DNA from: Henckelia pumila
Lineage: Eukaryota > Streptophyta > Magnoliopsida > Lamiales > Gesneriaceae
NCBI RefSeq assembly: GCF_033568475.1
Contig: NC_133121.1
Coordinates: 25,589,374 to 25,653,373 of the forward strand
DNA: 64,000 nt
Direction: 5' to 3'
A program made the position numbers and the translations under genes. Shown here piece after piece: positions 12,534-22,870 of the stretch (positions within the stretch are counted from its first letter, which is position 1; each line of letters begins with the position of its first letter). The notes beneath the pieces were generated by a model. That model worked only from the letters and a program-made list of their open reading frames with translations. It searched no databases and was not told the origin of the DNA.

Positions 12534-13274
12534 CTATTTTTTCTTGAAAACAACTTCAGTATCTAACCCAAATCCATCAATAGTCCTTACCTCGACGAGC
12601 TCCGATTGCTTGAACAGCTTCTCCAATGGCTTCACACTGTACAGATCGTTGGCGGAATACTTATCCGCACGTCGAGACAGCAAAACGTGTAGCACGCAGA
12701 TCCCGCCGTGCTTCAGCGTCCGTTCGATCTCCCCGACGAACTTCCGCGGATAAAGCGCGTGGTCGAACACGTTGGAGAACTCGAAGTCGAAAGTCTCATC
12801 GTCGAAGGGTTGGTGATGGAAATCTCCCTTGAGCACCAGAGGAGGGCTGGGAACCAGATCGATCCCCACCGAGTCATTCACCCCGACCCGTTTCAGAGCC
12901 GCGACTTCCTGCCCGACCCGGGCTCCGATGGAGAGAGCCTTAGACCCGTTGGAGATCAGACCCCTCTGCTTCATGTTGTCGAAGAATTGGGAAAAAACCT
13001 TGACCTTCCGATCCCAATCCCGGGTGGTCCATATCTCCCTGAGCTTGGGGTTGAGGGTCTTGTTCAACTGACGCTGGAGGTACGCATCGTAGGAGGCGTA
13101 ACCGGGCCGGATCTTGAGATCGGAAGGCAATTCCTCTTCCGCGGCGGCGGCGGTTGTGCTCAAGGAGTGACGCGGGGTTTGGAGCGAGAGGAGAGCTAAG
13201 ACGGAAAGGGAGAGAAGGAGGAAGAGGACGAATGGTTTGAGAATCAAGGGAAGCTTTGCGAGATGTGCTTTCAT
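12534..13274 (-). CDS. SAM-dependent methyltransferase-like protein with N-terminal membrane anchor
   Basis: Single-exon frame of 246 aa ending TAG, much richer in GC than its surroundings. The open frame runs 19 codons further upstream to a TTG, but the first ATG is at 13274 (MKAHLAKLPLILKPF), and a TATA sequence lies at 13335-13343, which excludes the longer start. Residues about 8-32 are hydrophobic (FVLFLLLSLSVLALLSL) and suggest a signal anchor, so the protein is probably membrane-bound in the secretory pathway. The rest resembles a Rossmann-type methyltransferase: a SIGARVGQEVAALKRVG glycine loop, an acidic GIDLVP, and FDFEFSNVFDHALYPRKFVGEIERTLKHGG. That last stretch matches the Methyltransf_11 core up to the post-IV region. 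Substrate unknown. An Arabidopsis relative, as I recall, sits beside an MRF gene (At4g24805 next to At4g24800). Confidence 0.85.
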   Translation of the reverse strand: MKAHLAKLPLILKPFVLFLLLSLSVLALLSLQTPRHSLSTTAAAAEEELPSDLKIRPGYASYDAYLQRQLNKTLNPKLREIWTTRDWDRKVKVFSQFFDNMKQRGLISNGSKALSIGARVGQEVAALKRVGVNDSVGIDLVPSPPLVLKGDFHHQPFDDETFDFEFSNVFDHALYPRKFVGEIERTLKHGGICVLHVLLSRRADKYSANDLYSVKPLEKLFKQSELVEVRTIDGFGLDTEVVFKKK

Positions 13275-13334
13275 GTCTGCATTGATTGTGTGAATCCGAT
13301 GCCGATGGGAGTGAGCATCAATTCTACCCAATTC

Positions 13335-13343
13335 TATATAAAA
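13335..13343 (-). promoter_or_regulatory. Probable TATA box of the methyltransferase-like gene
   Basis: On the minus strand the sequence reads GTTTTATATAGAAT, about 60 bp before the chosen ATG. That spacing would put transcription start roughly 30 bp before the ATG. Confidence 0.5.
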
Positions 13344-13439
13344 CTTGTGACGCTGATTAAGGGCTCAAAGTTGGGATAAGTTGTCAATTTGTAATCTAAT
13401 ATTGTTTTTCTATATTTTAGAATCATGATAAATTTAAAA

Positions 13440-13790
13440 ATTAAAAAAAAGATAATAATTTTAGTTTTTGACAGGCCACCTCGCAACCCACCAAAACCAG
13501 CTTGTTGACAGGGCGGGGTGGGTCGGTCCACCATTTAGACGGGTTGAAAAATTATCAATCCAATCCATCTATTCGACGGTGCGGGACAGACCAACCGTCA
13601 ATTTTTAATTATATTTGACGTGTTAGGACGGGTTGGTCCGTAATCCACTATTTGGCAGGAGGGTACGGGCCAAACCATTATTTAGACGAGTTAAAAATTT
13701 GTCAATCCAATCCGTCTATATAACGGGGTGAAGCAAACCAACCAAGCGAACTCAACTCACTTTGATAGGTCTATTAAAGGGAACAACTTT
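13440..13790. repeat. Degenerate dispersed repeat with GACGGGTTG-type motifs
   Basis: Several variants of a GACGGGTTGGTCC / ACGGGGTG motif recur within 350 bp (about 13490-13760), in the style of subterminal repeats of plant hAT elements. I found no convincing ends or target duplication. Confidence 0.4.
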
Positions 13791-13822
13791 CTTCATTCTA
13801 AAAAAGATAAATAGTGGATTCC

Positions 13823-15208
13823 TCTATCATATGACGATCGCTACTTTGGAGCAGAGATCTCTTAACTAGTGGACTGCTCTGGCGTGTTGGAGATGGATCT
13901 TCTATTAATATCTTTACTGACAAATGGATTCCTAGTATTCATTCTACGCTGGAGTGTTTTGTTGTGCCTTGGGATGGAGAGTTAATGGTTAGTGCTCTTA
14001 TTAAAGATGGATCTTGGGATGTTGAATTGATAAGAGATAGATTTAATCCTTTCATAGCAGCGGAAATTCTCAGAATTCCGATTTCGCAACAACTCAGGCA
14101 GGATTCTCTTTTCTGACGCTTTAATGAAAAGGGCAAGTTCTCAGTGAAAATGGTTGTCGATACCAACGTGGTCTGTTTGCAGCCCCAAAAAATCAGCAGC
14201 TTCACCCGAACGAAAAATGGTGGACATTTCTATGGAGTCTTTCAATACCACCAAAAGTTCGATTATTTTGGTGGCGAGTATCACATGACTGTATTGCATC
14301 GAACCATAATTTGGCTCGACATCATGTTCCCGTTAGTGCAAACTGTACTTTATGTAACTACTCTTTTGATTCAACTTGTCATGCCTTATTCCACTGTCGT
14401 GCTATAAAACATTTATGGAAATCCACCCCATTTTGGAGTTTTATTTGTGAGGGAAAAGGGGCCTGTACGTTGGATTTTTGTTGGAGGATGAAGGTGAATT
14501 TCAACAAAGAGGAGTTTGAGAATTTTGCTATGTATACTTGGGCTATCTGGAAATCTAAACAAGAGTATTTACATGGTGATCGACGGGGTCAAATGTTAGA
14601 GGATTTGGGGTGGAGCTTAAATCTTCTTTCTGATTTTCGAAAAGCAAAATCCCTTGACAGTTGGTGCTTGGACTTTGTGAGGGATAAACGTGAGATTAAG
14701 TGGATAGCGCCACCAACAAATGCTTTGAAACTTAATATCGATGTAGCTATCCAACCTACTTTGAATCAAGCAAGTATTGGGGGTGTTGTGAGAGATTGCC
14801 AAGGTCGTTTACTGCTGGCCTTTGGAAAGCAAATTACTCAACCTCTGTCAGTTGTGCATGGTGAGCTATTGGCAATCAGGCAAGGAGTTAATCTTTTTTA
14901 CGAAAAGGATTTTCAAAAGGTGCAAATTGAATCAGATTCCTTATTGGCAGTGCAAGCAGAAACTACCAAACAGGAACATTTGGGATATGTCGGTGTCTGT
15001 GCTGAGGAATTATTGTCATTGTTGAAAGAGCCAGTGGTTTCTAGAATTCGACATATTCGTAGAGAAGCTAATAATGTAGCGCATCAATTGGCTCAGTTTG
15101 TTCTTTCTTCGCAGTTCCCTATTCTTTGGGTAAATGGTGAATTTCCTTGTTAGACTTGTAATGAATGATTATTCTCAATAAAATTGTGAGTTTTTCAATC
15201 AAAAAAAC
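13823..15208 (+). mobile_element. 5'-truncated LINE (L1-type), 3' part with RNase H domain
   Basis: The region holds the 3' end of a plant L1-type LINE. It starts with a broken zf-RVT region (13850-14300, with a stop at 14114 and a frame change). A continuous zf-RVT plus RNase H frame follows, then a 3' end with AATAAA and a short A tract near 15200-15208. It lies between the methyltransferase-like gene and the MRF gene. It lacks endonuclease and RT, so it is a dead-on-arrival copy. Confidence 0.85.
14311..15153 (+). pseudogene. LINE ORF2 C-terminus: zinc-binding (zf-RVT) and RNase H-like domains
   Basis: 280 codons. The first quarter has the zf-RVT pattern (CTLCNYSFDSTCHALFHC, Cys/His pairs). 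From about residue 140 an RNase H-like fold follows: KLNIDVAIQP, IGGVVRDCQGRLL, HGELLAIRQGV, QIESDSLLAVQ, IRREANNVAHQLA. These carry the first Asp, the Glu of HGE, the Asp of ESD and the late His/Asn positions of plant LINE RNase H. It is the tail of a longer ORF whose upstream part is missing. It is not a host gene, although its frame is intact to the TAG stop. Confidence 0.85.
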
Positions 15209-16034
15209 AGAGAGATAAATAATGACTCAAAAATAACTCCGTTAGATTGAGATTGTTCATTAATAATCACTTATTTAAAAAAAATTTCACATATTCCCAC
15301 AACAGAAGATCCAAATCCAATCAATCTATTTCTCCTCGAGTTTCATTATTTTTCTGGCAAAAATGAGATGACTTGTGTTCCGTTTTCAAGTAGAAACAAT
15401 CAAAGAACTTAATTCTAATTTCAGTAAAGAGCACAAGAGAACAATTGAACACTTGAAACAAAAATATATGCTCTTAGCCGCTTCTAAACAGAAGATAATC
15501 TCCAAACATTTGAAATGAAAATTTTTCCCACTCAAACCACACTTGTCTTCTCGATAAAAACCAATTTATATACACACAAATGAAGTTAGTATTTTCTTTC
15601 TTTTGTTACTGTTACTGTTACTGTTTATGTGAAATGTAATGTTCACATTGCGTTGGTGCCTATTTCTCTTTCTAGCACTGGATGGACCTGCAAAGCCATG
15701 TTTAGCAGGGACTAGTCAAGTGTTAATTCACCTCTTTGCTCGTTTAAAGGAAATCCAATAATGATCACACAGAAGAAATCACGTAACATAGAAGAACAAA
15801 GCAATACTTCATTACGAAAACCACGTCTACACTAAACTTGAAACCACCCAGAAACCTAGTATATACATAATAACGTCACAATCTTTATATGATGACTGAA
15901 AGTAACAGTATCCACCAGAAAGGGGTCGACAGTTTTACCAATCCAAAACACAAGGCAACAACATATGGGAGAGAAACAAGTCAAATTTGTGTTTACTCTC
16001 AAGTAGATACCACTAAAGCATCTGCTGCTGCAAA
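15209..16034. other. Intergenic DNA and 3' UTR of the MRF gene
   Basis: No gene is seen between the LINE end and the MRF stop codon. The part nearest 16034 is probably MRF 3' UTR. A TGTTAC triplet repeat occurs at about 15604-15622. Confidence 0.5.
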
Positions 16035-19000
16035 CTAACCAAATGATGGCAAGAGCCAACCTCGTTCCCGGGCATGCTCCACATAGCTTTTGAATTTGTC
16101 CTTAGCGTTTGGAATGTCGAGAGCAAGATCTTCGAGCCCGTCTTTGATCCTACTGAATCCTTTGCTCATCTGATTGATAGTGATCAACCCCTCACTAAAG
16201 CATGCTTGAAGCAAATCCAATATCCTGTCATTTTTCTTCTCCATTGCCATAACTAATGCTCTCTTCACCACCTCATGATTGAAGAAAGGCATGTCCAGAT
16301 CACGAATGCATTGACAAGCTTCATTAACGACTCCACCGCTTTCATATTCCTCGAGAAGCTTCTGAATCTTGTCCTTTGCATCTTCCACGGCCCAGCCGGT
16401 GCCACCACCCCAGCACCTCAGGATCCTCTCCCCAGCATGACGTGCTGCTATGAGTGATCGTGCCATACGAACAGTTTCACTGCCACTACTATTTGGAGGC
16501 AGCCTACTGGCAATCTCTTCCAAATTTAGTGGAGCAAGGACATCGTCTATAACGGCCCTTGCCAGGAAAAAGGCAAGTTCATTCGACGCATCTAAAATGT
16601 CGAGTGCTGTGTCTTCCGCAGATTCTAGCAGCATAACAAACCCATTAACTATGTCTTCGGTCGAGAAGATCTCTATATGAAGCACAGAGAGTAAAACAGA
16701 GGCCATTTCTTTCTCCCGGTTTTTTCGATCCATGGCTAGGGTGATAAGCTTCTTGAGAAAAACTGGGTTATATTTGCTCATACCTAGATCTTCCAGGTTT
16801 CGAATTAGTTCTGGAATATCATCTGAGAGGAAGTATTCATGAATTATGGTAACAACCTCTTCCTTGTAATGCCTCAAGTTTTCATCAACTTTCTCTGGTT
16901 GAATCCCATCCCTGTCCGATGATTTTAGGTAAGATGCATCAAGCCATCCATCAGATATTGCCTGGGGAACAAGGGTTTGAAAGAATTTTTTTGCTGAAGG
17001 AATATCAAGGGCGAGATCATCAAGGCTCTCAGCTAGTCGAGTAATACCTTTCACCATCTGACTTGAACTTATTAAACCCTCATCTGCCGCTTCCTTTAAC
17101 AGCTTCAAAATAAGTGGCTCCGCAGCCTGGATCTCCATGGCTAGAACTAATGCTCTTTTAACAACTTCGTGATGGAAAAATGAAACACCTAATTGTCTGA
17201 TACATCTACAGGCTTCAGAAGTATCACCACTCTCCACGTATTCTCTTAGAAGGTCAGATATCTTTTTTTTCACCTCATCAACAGTAAGGTGTGTACTTCC
17301 ACCCCAGCGTCTTTCTATAAGTTCAGCATGGTGGGGTGCGGAGAGATAGCTTTTCTCAGCAGTTTGCAGCACCTCCGATCCCTTGGAGGCCACTGGAAGT
17401 ATTTTTCTGACCTTGGTAATGAAAGCCGGGGGTAGAATTTCATCCACCACTGCTCGAGCAAAGAATATAGCAAGAATATCAACAGTATCCAGTATGTCCA
17501 CTGCCAAGTCATCTGCAGATTCAAGCAGCATCAAAAACCCCTGGCTAATTTGGGTAGGACTGATTACATCGGCATACAGAGCAGACAACAAAACCGAAGC
17601 CATCTCCTTCTCTTTGTCATGTCTGTCCAAGGCCATAGAAACTAGGCGTTTAATGATGTAGGGATGGTACTGGCTCGATCCTAGTTCTCTAAGATCAGAA
17701 GCAGCCATGTCTACATCACCGGTGCTAAAGTATTCCTCTATGATGGAGACCACAGCTTTTTTGTATTCATCGAGAGGATCAGATACATTTGATCCAACTA
17801 GCTCATAGGGTTCCTGCTCATGCCAGGGGAGCACAAAAAAGGTTATGAACAAACTACTAATATAAAAAAAAACAGCTTCAAATAGTAATAGAAAACAAAA
17901 TATATGGTTACCTCGCCACTGTCATAGTTAGGATCTTTCCGGTCAATACAAGATACGCCATCAGTATCAATCAGCTTTCCCCATGTGCCTTTGCCACCAG
18001 CACCATCTGTTGTCACACTCAGATCAATAATGCGCATGCATAGCATTTCCAAAAAGCTTCTAAAAATACTTTTAAATACAAGTGTCTCATGCTTTCAACC
18101 ATTCAAGAAATGACTAGACAAACACATATGAAACTCAATAAGAATGACCGAGTATAATACTTTGAATCAAACAAACGATAACATACTTCCCAGCGCCACC
18201 CCATAAGCAAATCGATGAGATCTGCATTCATGTTGCTTTTGTTACATTTTCACAGACTTATAATATACATGACAGATTTTGAAATGATAAATACAATATC
18301 CACTAATATACTAAATGATGTATCATAAGTAATATTTATTCCATTCACCAGCCACTATTCAGATACCAAAAAATATCTGGTGATAAGATTGATCAAACTC
18401 AATATGTATTAGATCCGACACTACTCATCTGGAGCTAAAAGGAAAGTAGTTTTCAGACAGTTATAGTCGATGTCAAGCATTAGTGGACACCAAAAACTGT
18501 ACTTTATTTCCACCGATGCTGTCCGGTTGGAAGTGTTGACTTACTGATACGTCGTTAGCACAATAATAACATTTCATATTGTGTGATATCATACAAGCAT
18601 GAAAACCCTGTTGTCATTTCCATGCATTCAATGTTTTCTCATGTATGGTCTTAATCAAGAATATACAAAGTGAGTTACAGGAATCCTTATCTTAACTGCA
18701 AATTCAAGCCAAAAAGGACATCCACACACTTCGTGTTTTCCTTTTGCACATACAACTACAAGTATTATGTGGCACGATACATGACAACGCTAACTCATTA
18801 CGCAAACAAAATCATAGCGCATAGGCCATAATATCGAAGACTAATCTTCAACAAGAGGAGCCCTATCATGATTCTGGGCGATTTTCTGCATCAGCCCTAG
18901 TAAAGGTGCCATAACAATAATTATGACATCAACAAGACTAACCGAAAGCATCAAAAGATGTCTACAGTTTTCCAAAACTTGAGAACGAGACGTACATGTA

Positions 19001-21618
19001 TCACTATACATAAGCACAAAAGTCGAGCTTTCTTCGGGACAAGAAAACTCCTGTTGGAACCATCATGAGTATATCTTCCACTTACTCCATCCATGACAAA
19101 CTAAAATGAGCCACTCGTAAATTATTATTTCTATATATATTATACACACGCACATGCACATTGCTCATTCTTGCATCACATCCAAAAGCTCCTCAAATGA
19201 TAAATAAGTTGCCAAAATCACACAAAAGTTTTTAAGTGAGAAAAAATCCCTAGAACAAAATCAAAGCTAGTGATTTGGCAACAAAAAGAAAGCCATTTTA
19301 TATAGTTCGATTAGAATTTTCACAAAGATCTTACCCGAAATTATACAGCTGATTCAAAGATCTGACCACAAATTATCTAGACAATTTGTGCACCTCCAGT
19401 ATGGCATGTTGTGGCTTGGAAAGAAAGTAAATGGTTGCCACTAAAAACAAGAGCTACATGCTTTAAACTGGTTAAATTATATTTATCAGAAGGCGAGTTC
19501 CGATGGTAATCACACAAACAAAAGTAACAATGCTTAACAAAGGTAAAAACATATTAGAATTTACTGTTGACGTACATAAATGAGAGAGAGTGAATAATTG
19601 GATTACAAGAACAAAAGCACGGGCCAGGTAGTCAAGAATGATGATGGAAATGAAATGTTGTGTAGTGTCTTTATTATACTTAATGATCCTTGGCATAAGC
19701 TACGAGTAGATATACTAAATCTAGAAAAATAATATTTAATATAAGGAAAATTTTTATGTAATGTAAGCATATCTTAGTAATTTTCTGCATTTAATATTAT
19801 GCTTGGGTTTTTACTTTATTTATTTTTTCTCGTAAAAATAATATTCGAATAGAGAAGGTACCTTGGAAAGAAACTTAGTGTATTCTAAAGATCAAATTCA
19901 GTTACTTTGGGGATCTACTACTTTGTAATATAACAAAGATCACCAAACTTGGCAAAACATATTTTAAAAAACCATGTTCAGTTACTTTGTAATATATTAA
20001 ATAGTTTAAAATAATATTTACTAATTTACTAAAAGAAAAAAGTTAGCTATTCGGAATCGGGGGTCCATTACTTTGTAATATAGTATAGATTACAAAATCG
20101 TGCAAATCTAATCGTTTTTTTTAAACAGATATTTTTACTTAAAAGGTTTAAACTCTCCACCATCGACTAGAGATAAACTGGAGATCAGAGGCAGCCAAGA
20201 ATCACGAGGCCCCAGAGAATCTTAGTAGTTATAGCTTTCCATTACCTTGATATCATCAAAGTTTATACGATAAAATTATAATAAATCAGCTTTGTAGAAC
20301 GTATTAACTGGTAAAAAATAAAAATACATTTCTAAATAGGAAAAAGCTATCGCACATGTATGGAAAAAGAATGGAAATAACTACCAAATAGATCCTCCCA
20401 TGTTAAACGTTCTGTTAGGCCACATAATGAAAGAGACTCGACATTTATAGCATTAAACCTTTCTGGTGTTAACAGTTTCCCGGGCCATGCTATAAAAGAG
20501 ATAGACAACTAATGTTAGATTTGCTAAGCAATCTGGGAAATCTGGTATTGAAATTAGTATGAAAATTAAAACATGCAAAATCAGGAAATGAAGATATTAG
20601 GCAACATGTCGCAGGCTCATGAAAATCTCACAGGCTATAGAGCACAGAAAGATTCTTGAGAGTGGAATCCTGTGTGTGTATCCTGTTTATTTTTAATTTT
20701 TGCTTCCTACTGAAACAGACTAATTGTAAAGTACATTACGCTTTTTTGATTTACCAAATTAGATACCCACCTGAAAAGAAAAGCAGCAGAAAATAACAAG
20801 AAACAGTAAATTTAGGAAATGTTTAGCAACTATCAGAATCCTTTGTCCAAGCAATTCCTGCAAAGGTTTTCAATTAATTTAATTTAATTTAATTTAATAT
20901 TTAATAAACCTAAAGATGTCAATAATCCATTTATGCAAGGACGATCCTAGTTAATGCCACACGTAAATTAAGAGTTCACTAACACACCCTTATTAAACCA
21001 AGAATCACTAAAAGAATCTCCGTTATACCACATCTAAAGTACTTGTGATTCCGGGTGGTATGAGACCAACGAGGCCATCAACCACCTTACTTTATAGACA
21101 TCAAATGCATTCTTCCATCCATAACAAACTTCAAACAAATCCACGCATTCCACAACCAAAGTTATCACAAAAGAATAAAGACAATCCTTAACCGCCACCA
21201 AATAAATAAAGATGAACAAAACGTAAAAGCGTCAACTACTTGGAATCATTTTCGTATGGTTAAAAAATCTCTGGGAAACAAAGAAATAGACGTTTATACC
21301 GATGAACTAATCTTCAAATACATCAAGCGACACTAATCTTCTCAGAAACTTACCCTTCTTTACTCTAATAAATTTCCCAGAGTGAGATCGGCGCACGTGC
21401 CTAACTGCTATGCCACCGGCCGCCGCTGACTGCCCTCCGCCTGGAACCTTGACGAAATGATGCTCAGAAAGCACGGACGAGTTCTGACCGGGAGACCTCG
21501 GACCTGGAGATTTGGGCGACGAAGACAATGATAATGATGACATCACCTCCGCATTTTGGGATGCAATTTTCAGCATCTCCCGCTGCCCCTCGGTCAGAAA
21601 CCCCTCGTTGTTAGCCAT
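16035..21618 (-). CDS. MA3 domain-containing translation regulatory factor (MRF/ECIP1 family), complete
   Basis: Three coding exons join in frame: 21354-21618 (ATG at 21618), 17912-18006 and 16035-17813 (stop TAG), giving about 712 aa. Exon 1 holds the family's low-complexity N-terminus (SLSLSSSPKSPGPRSPG) and HVRRSHSGKFIRVKK. Exon 2 supplies DGAGGKGTWGKL and DPNYDSGE. Exon 3 starts EPYELVG and carries four MA3 domains at about residues 135-250, 300-415, 435-550 and 598-712. MA3 domains bind eIF4A. Plant MRF proteins associate with translation machinery and are phosphorylated downstream of TOR-S6K, and one member (ECIP1) binds the EIN2 C-terminus. Those roles come from the Arabidopsis family and are inferred here. 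Intron 1 is 3.35 kb and intron 2 is 98 bp. No damage seen; this is probably an active gene. Confidence 0.95.
18007..21353 (-). other. Long first coding intron of the MRF gene
   Basis: The 3.35-kb intron has a GTAAGT donor at 21353 and a CAG acceptor at 18007-18009. It contains no recognisable element or exon. A short TTACTTTGTAATATA motif recurs near 19915, 19985 and 20070, and an (AATTT)n run lies at about 20872-20897. Small open frames in it (for example 19472-19696) are chance. Confidence 0.75.
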
Positions 21619-21925
21619 TATGTCCTCTTTTTCACTAAAACCCTACAGAAAAACCAGTGGACTTGAGCTTCGACATCAATTTTCACATAATCACACAGTA
21701 AATTACAAACCTCAGCGGATTGCAGAAATACTCCTCAGTTCTTGGCTCGGATCTCGAGCCAAGAGAGGAGATAGCGAGTAGAGAAGCAATGGAGAGTTGG
21801 ATCCTGAAAAGACACTGGAGCGAAGAAGATTTGCACGGAAGAACCAGTGCTGTGTATGCGACTGTGCGTATAGGTTTTCCGAAAGCGAGAGAGGAAATGG
21901 ATTAGGACGAAGAGAATAAATAGGG
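21619..21925 (-). promoter_or_regulatory. MRF 5' UTR (possibly with a short intron) and TATA-like promoter
   Basis: Upstream of the ATG there is a plausible acceptor (TTTCTGTAG, intron edge at 21643) and a plausible donor (GCTGAG|GTTTGT, intron edge at 21710). These would give a 68-bp leader intron. A CTATTTATT sequence on the minus strand (21915-21923) is a candidate TATA box. Splicing here is inferred only from the border sequences. Confidence 0.45.
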
Positions 21926-22600
21926 AGGCTGCGGTTACATGTACAGGTCACCACCTTATTAGGTTATCCACGTGTCCTTGACCTTCCCCTTCAGTGATCT
22001 CCTCTGCAATGCTCTGCAATTCCAATATAAGATAAGATGAAGTGACCGGAACCACCCCGTGATTAAGATCAAACTAATCGTCGAGTGACCACACTACTTG
22101 ACGTGAATTATATAGCACACGCATCTTCTTAAAAACATTTAAGAGTGGAGTTAAGTGTTTTTATATATAAACAAATAAAATTAATAAATACGATACTTGT
22201 GTTTCACAAAAAGTTAAATAATCTAAAAAACATATCAAAATGGAATTTGTATGAGAATTAATTAAAATTAAAATATAAATAAAAATGTGATATCTATAGC
22301 AAATGGCCCAGAAAGATTAAGGAATTATAAAAAAATCTCCATCACCACATCAAAGTTAGCAAAATGATTTAATTTTAATAAATAGTATAGGTAGAAGAGT
22401 AGATAGATTAATAATTAATAATTAACATTGATATATACTCGAGAAATAGAGATTTATACTGAAAAGAAAATCAGTAAAAAAAAATAGGAGAACTCGTTCT
22501 GAACGAATGGACCTTGATGCTAACATTCGCAAGTTGCAACCAACGTTTTCAGGGTGAGAAAGAACAAACAGACCCATACTTTTTCTCATAATCCATTCAT
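21926..22600. other. Intergenic DNA between MRF promoter and mTERF 3' end
   Basis: AT-rich with no gene. A CCACGTGTCC (G-box-like/ABRE-like ACGTG) motif occurs at about 21969-21978, a possible cis element of the MRF promoter. A TGTA(TGTA)n tract at about 22656-22678 lies in the mTERF 3' region just beyond. Confidence 0.45.
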
Positions 22601-22870
22601 TTAGACTTCAGATTCATCAGTCTGTAAATACATGAGATGACTCCTACAGGCGTGTGTATGTATGTATGTATGTATGTACATTGAACAGAATTCTCCCAAG
22701 GTATGCAGAAAATTGTTCCATTTCCGTAGATTCTGCCAAGAACTCGATGCACTTCATTCGGCATCCTGCACCAGCGATGTGTCGTAGGAGAGGGCAGACG
22801 AGCATTCAGGATGTTAGTGTAGTAGAACATTTGAAATACCAAAATAATGCTTTGGCAAGAGAAGCTTTTG

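Noticed and set aside
12626..13199. Long plus-strand open frames opposite the methyltransferase-like gene (up to 163 codons)
   Set aside because: They are antisense shadows of the GC-rich minus-strand coding exon and have no recognisable protein pattern.
13275..13331. Longer start for the methyltransferase-like protein
   Set aside because: The extra codons begin at TTG, not ATG, and a TATA sequence lies directly upstream, so the region is promoter/5' UTR.
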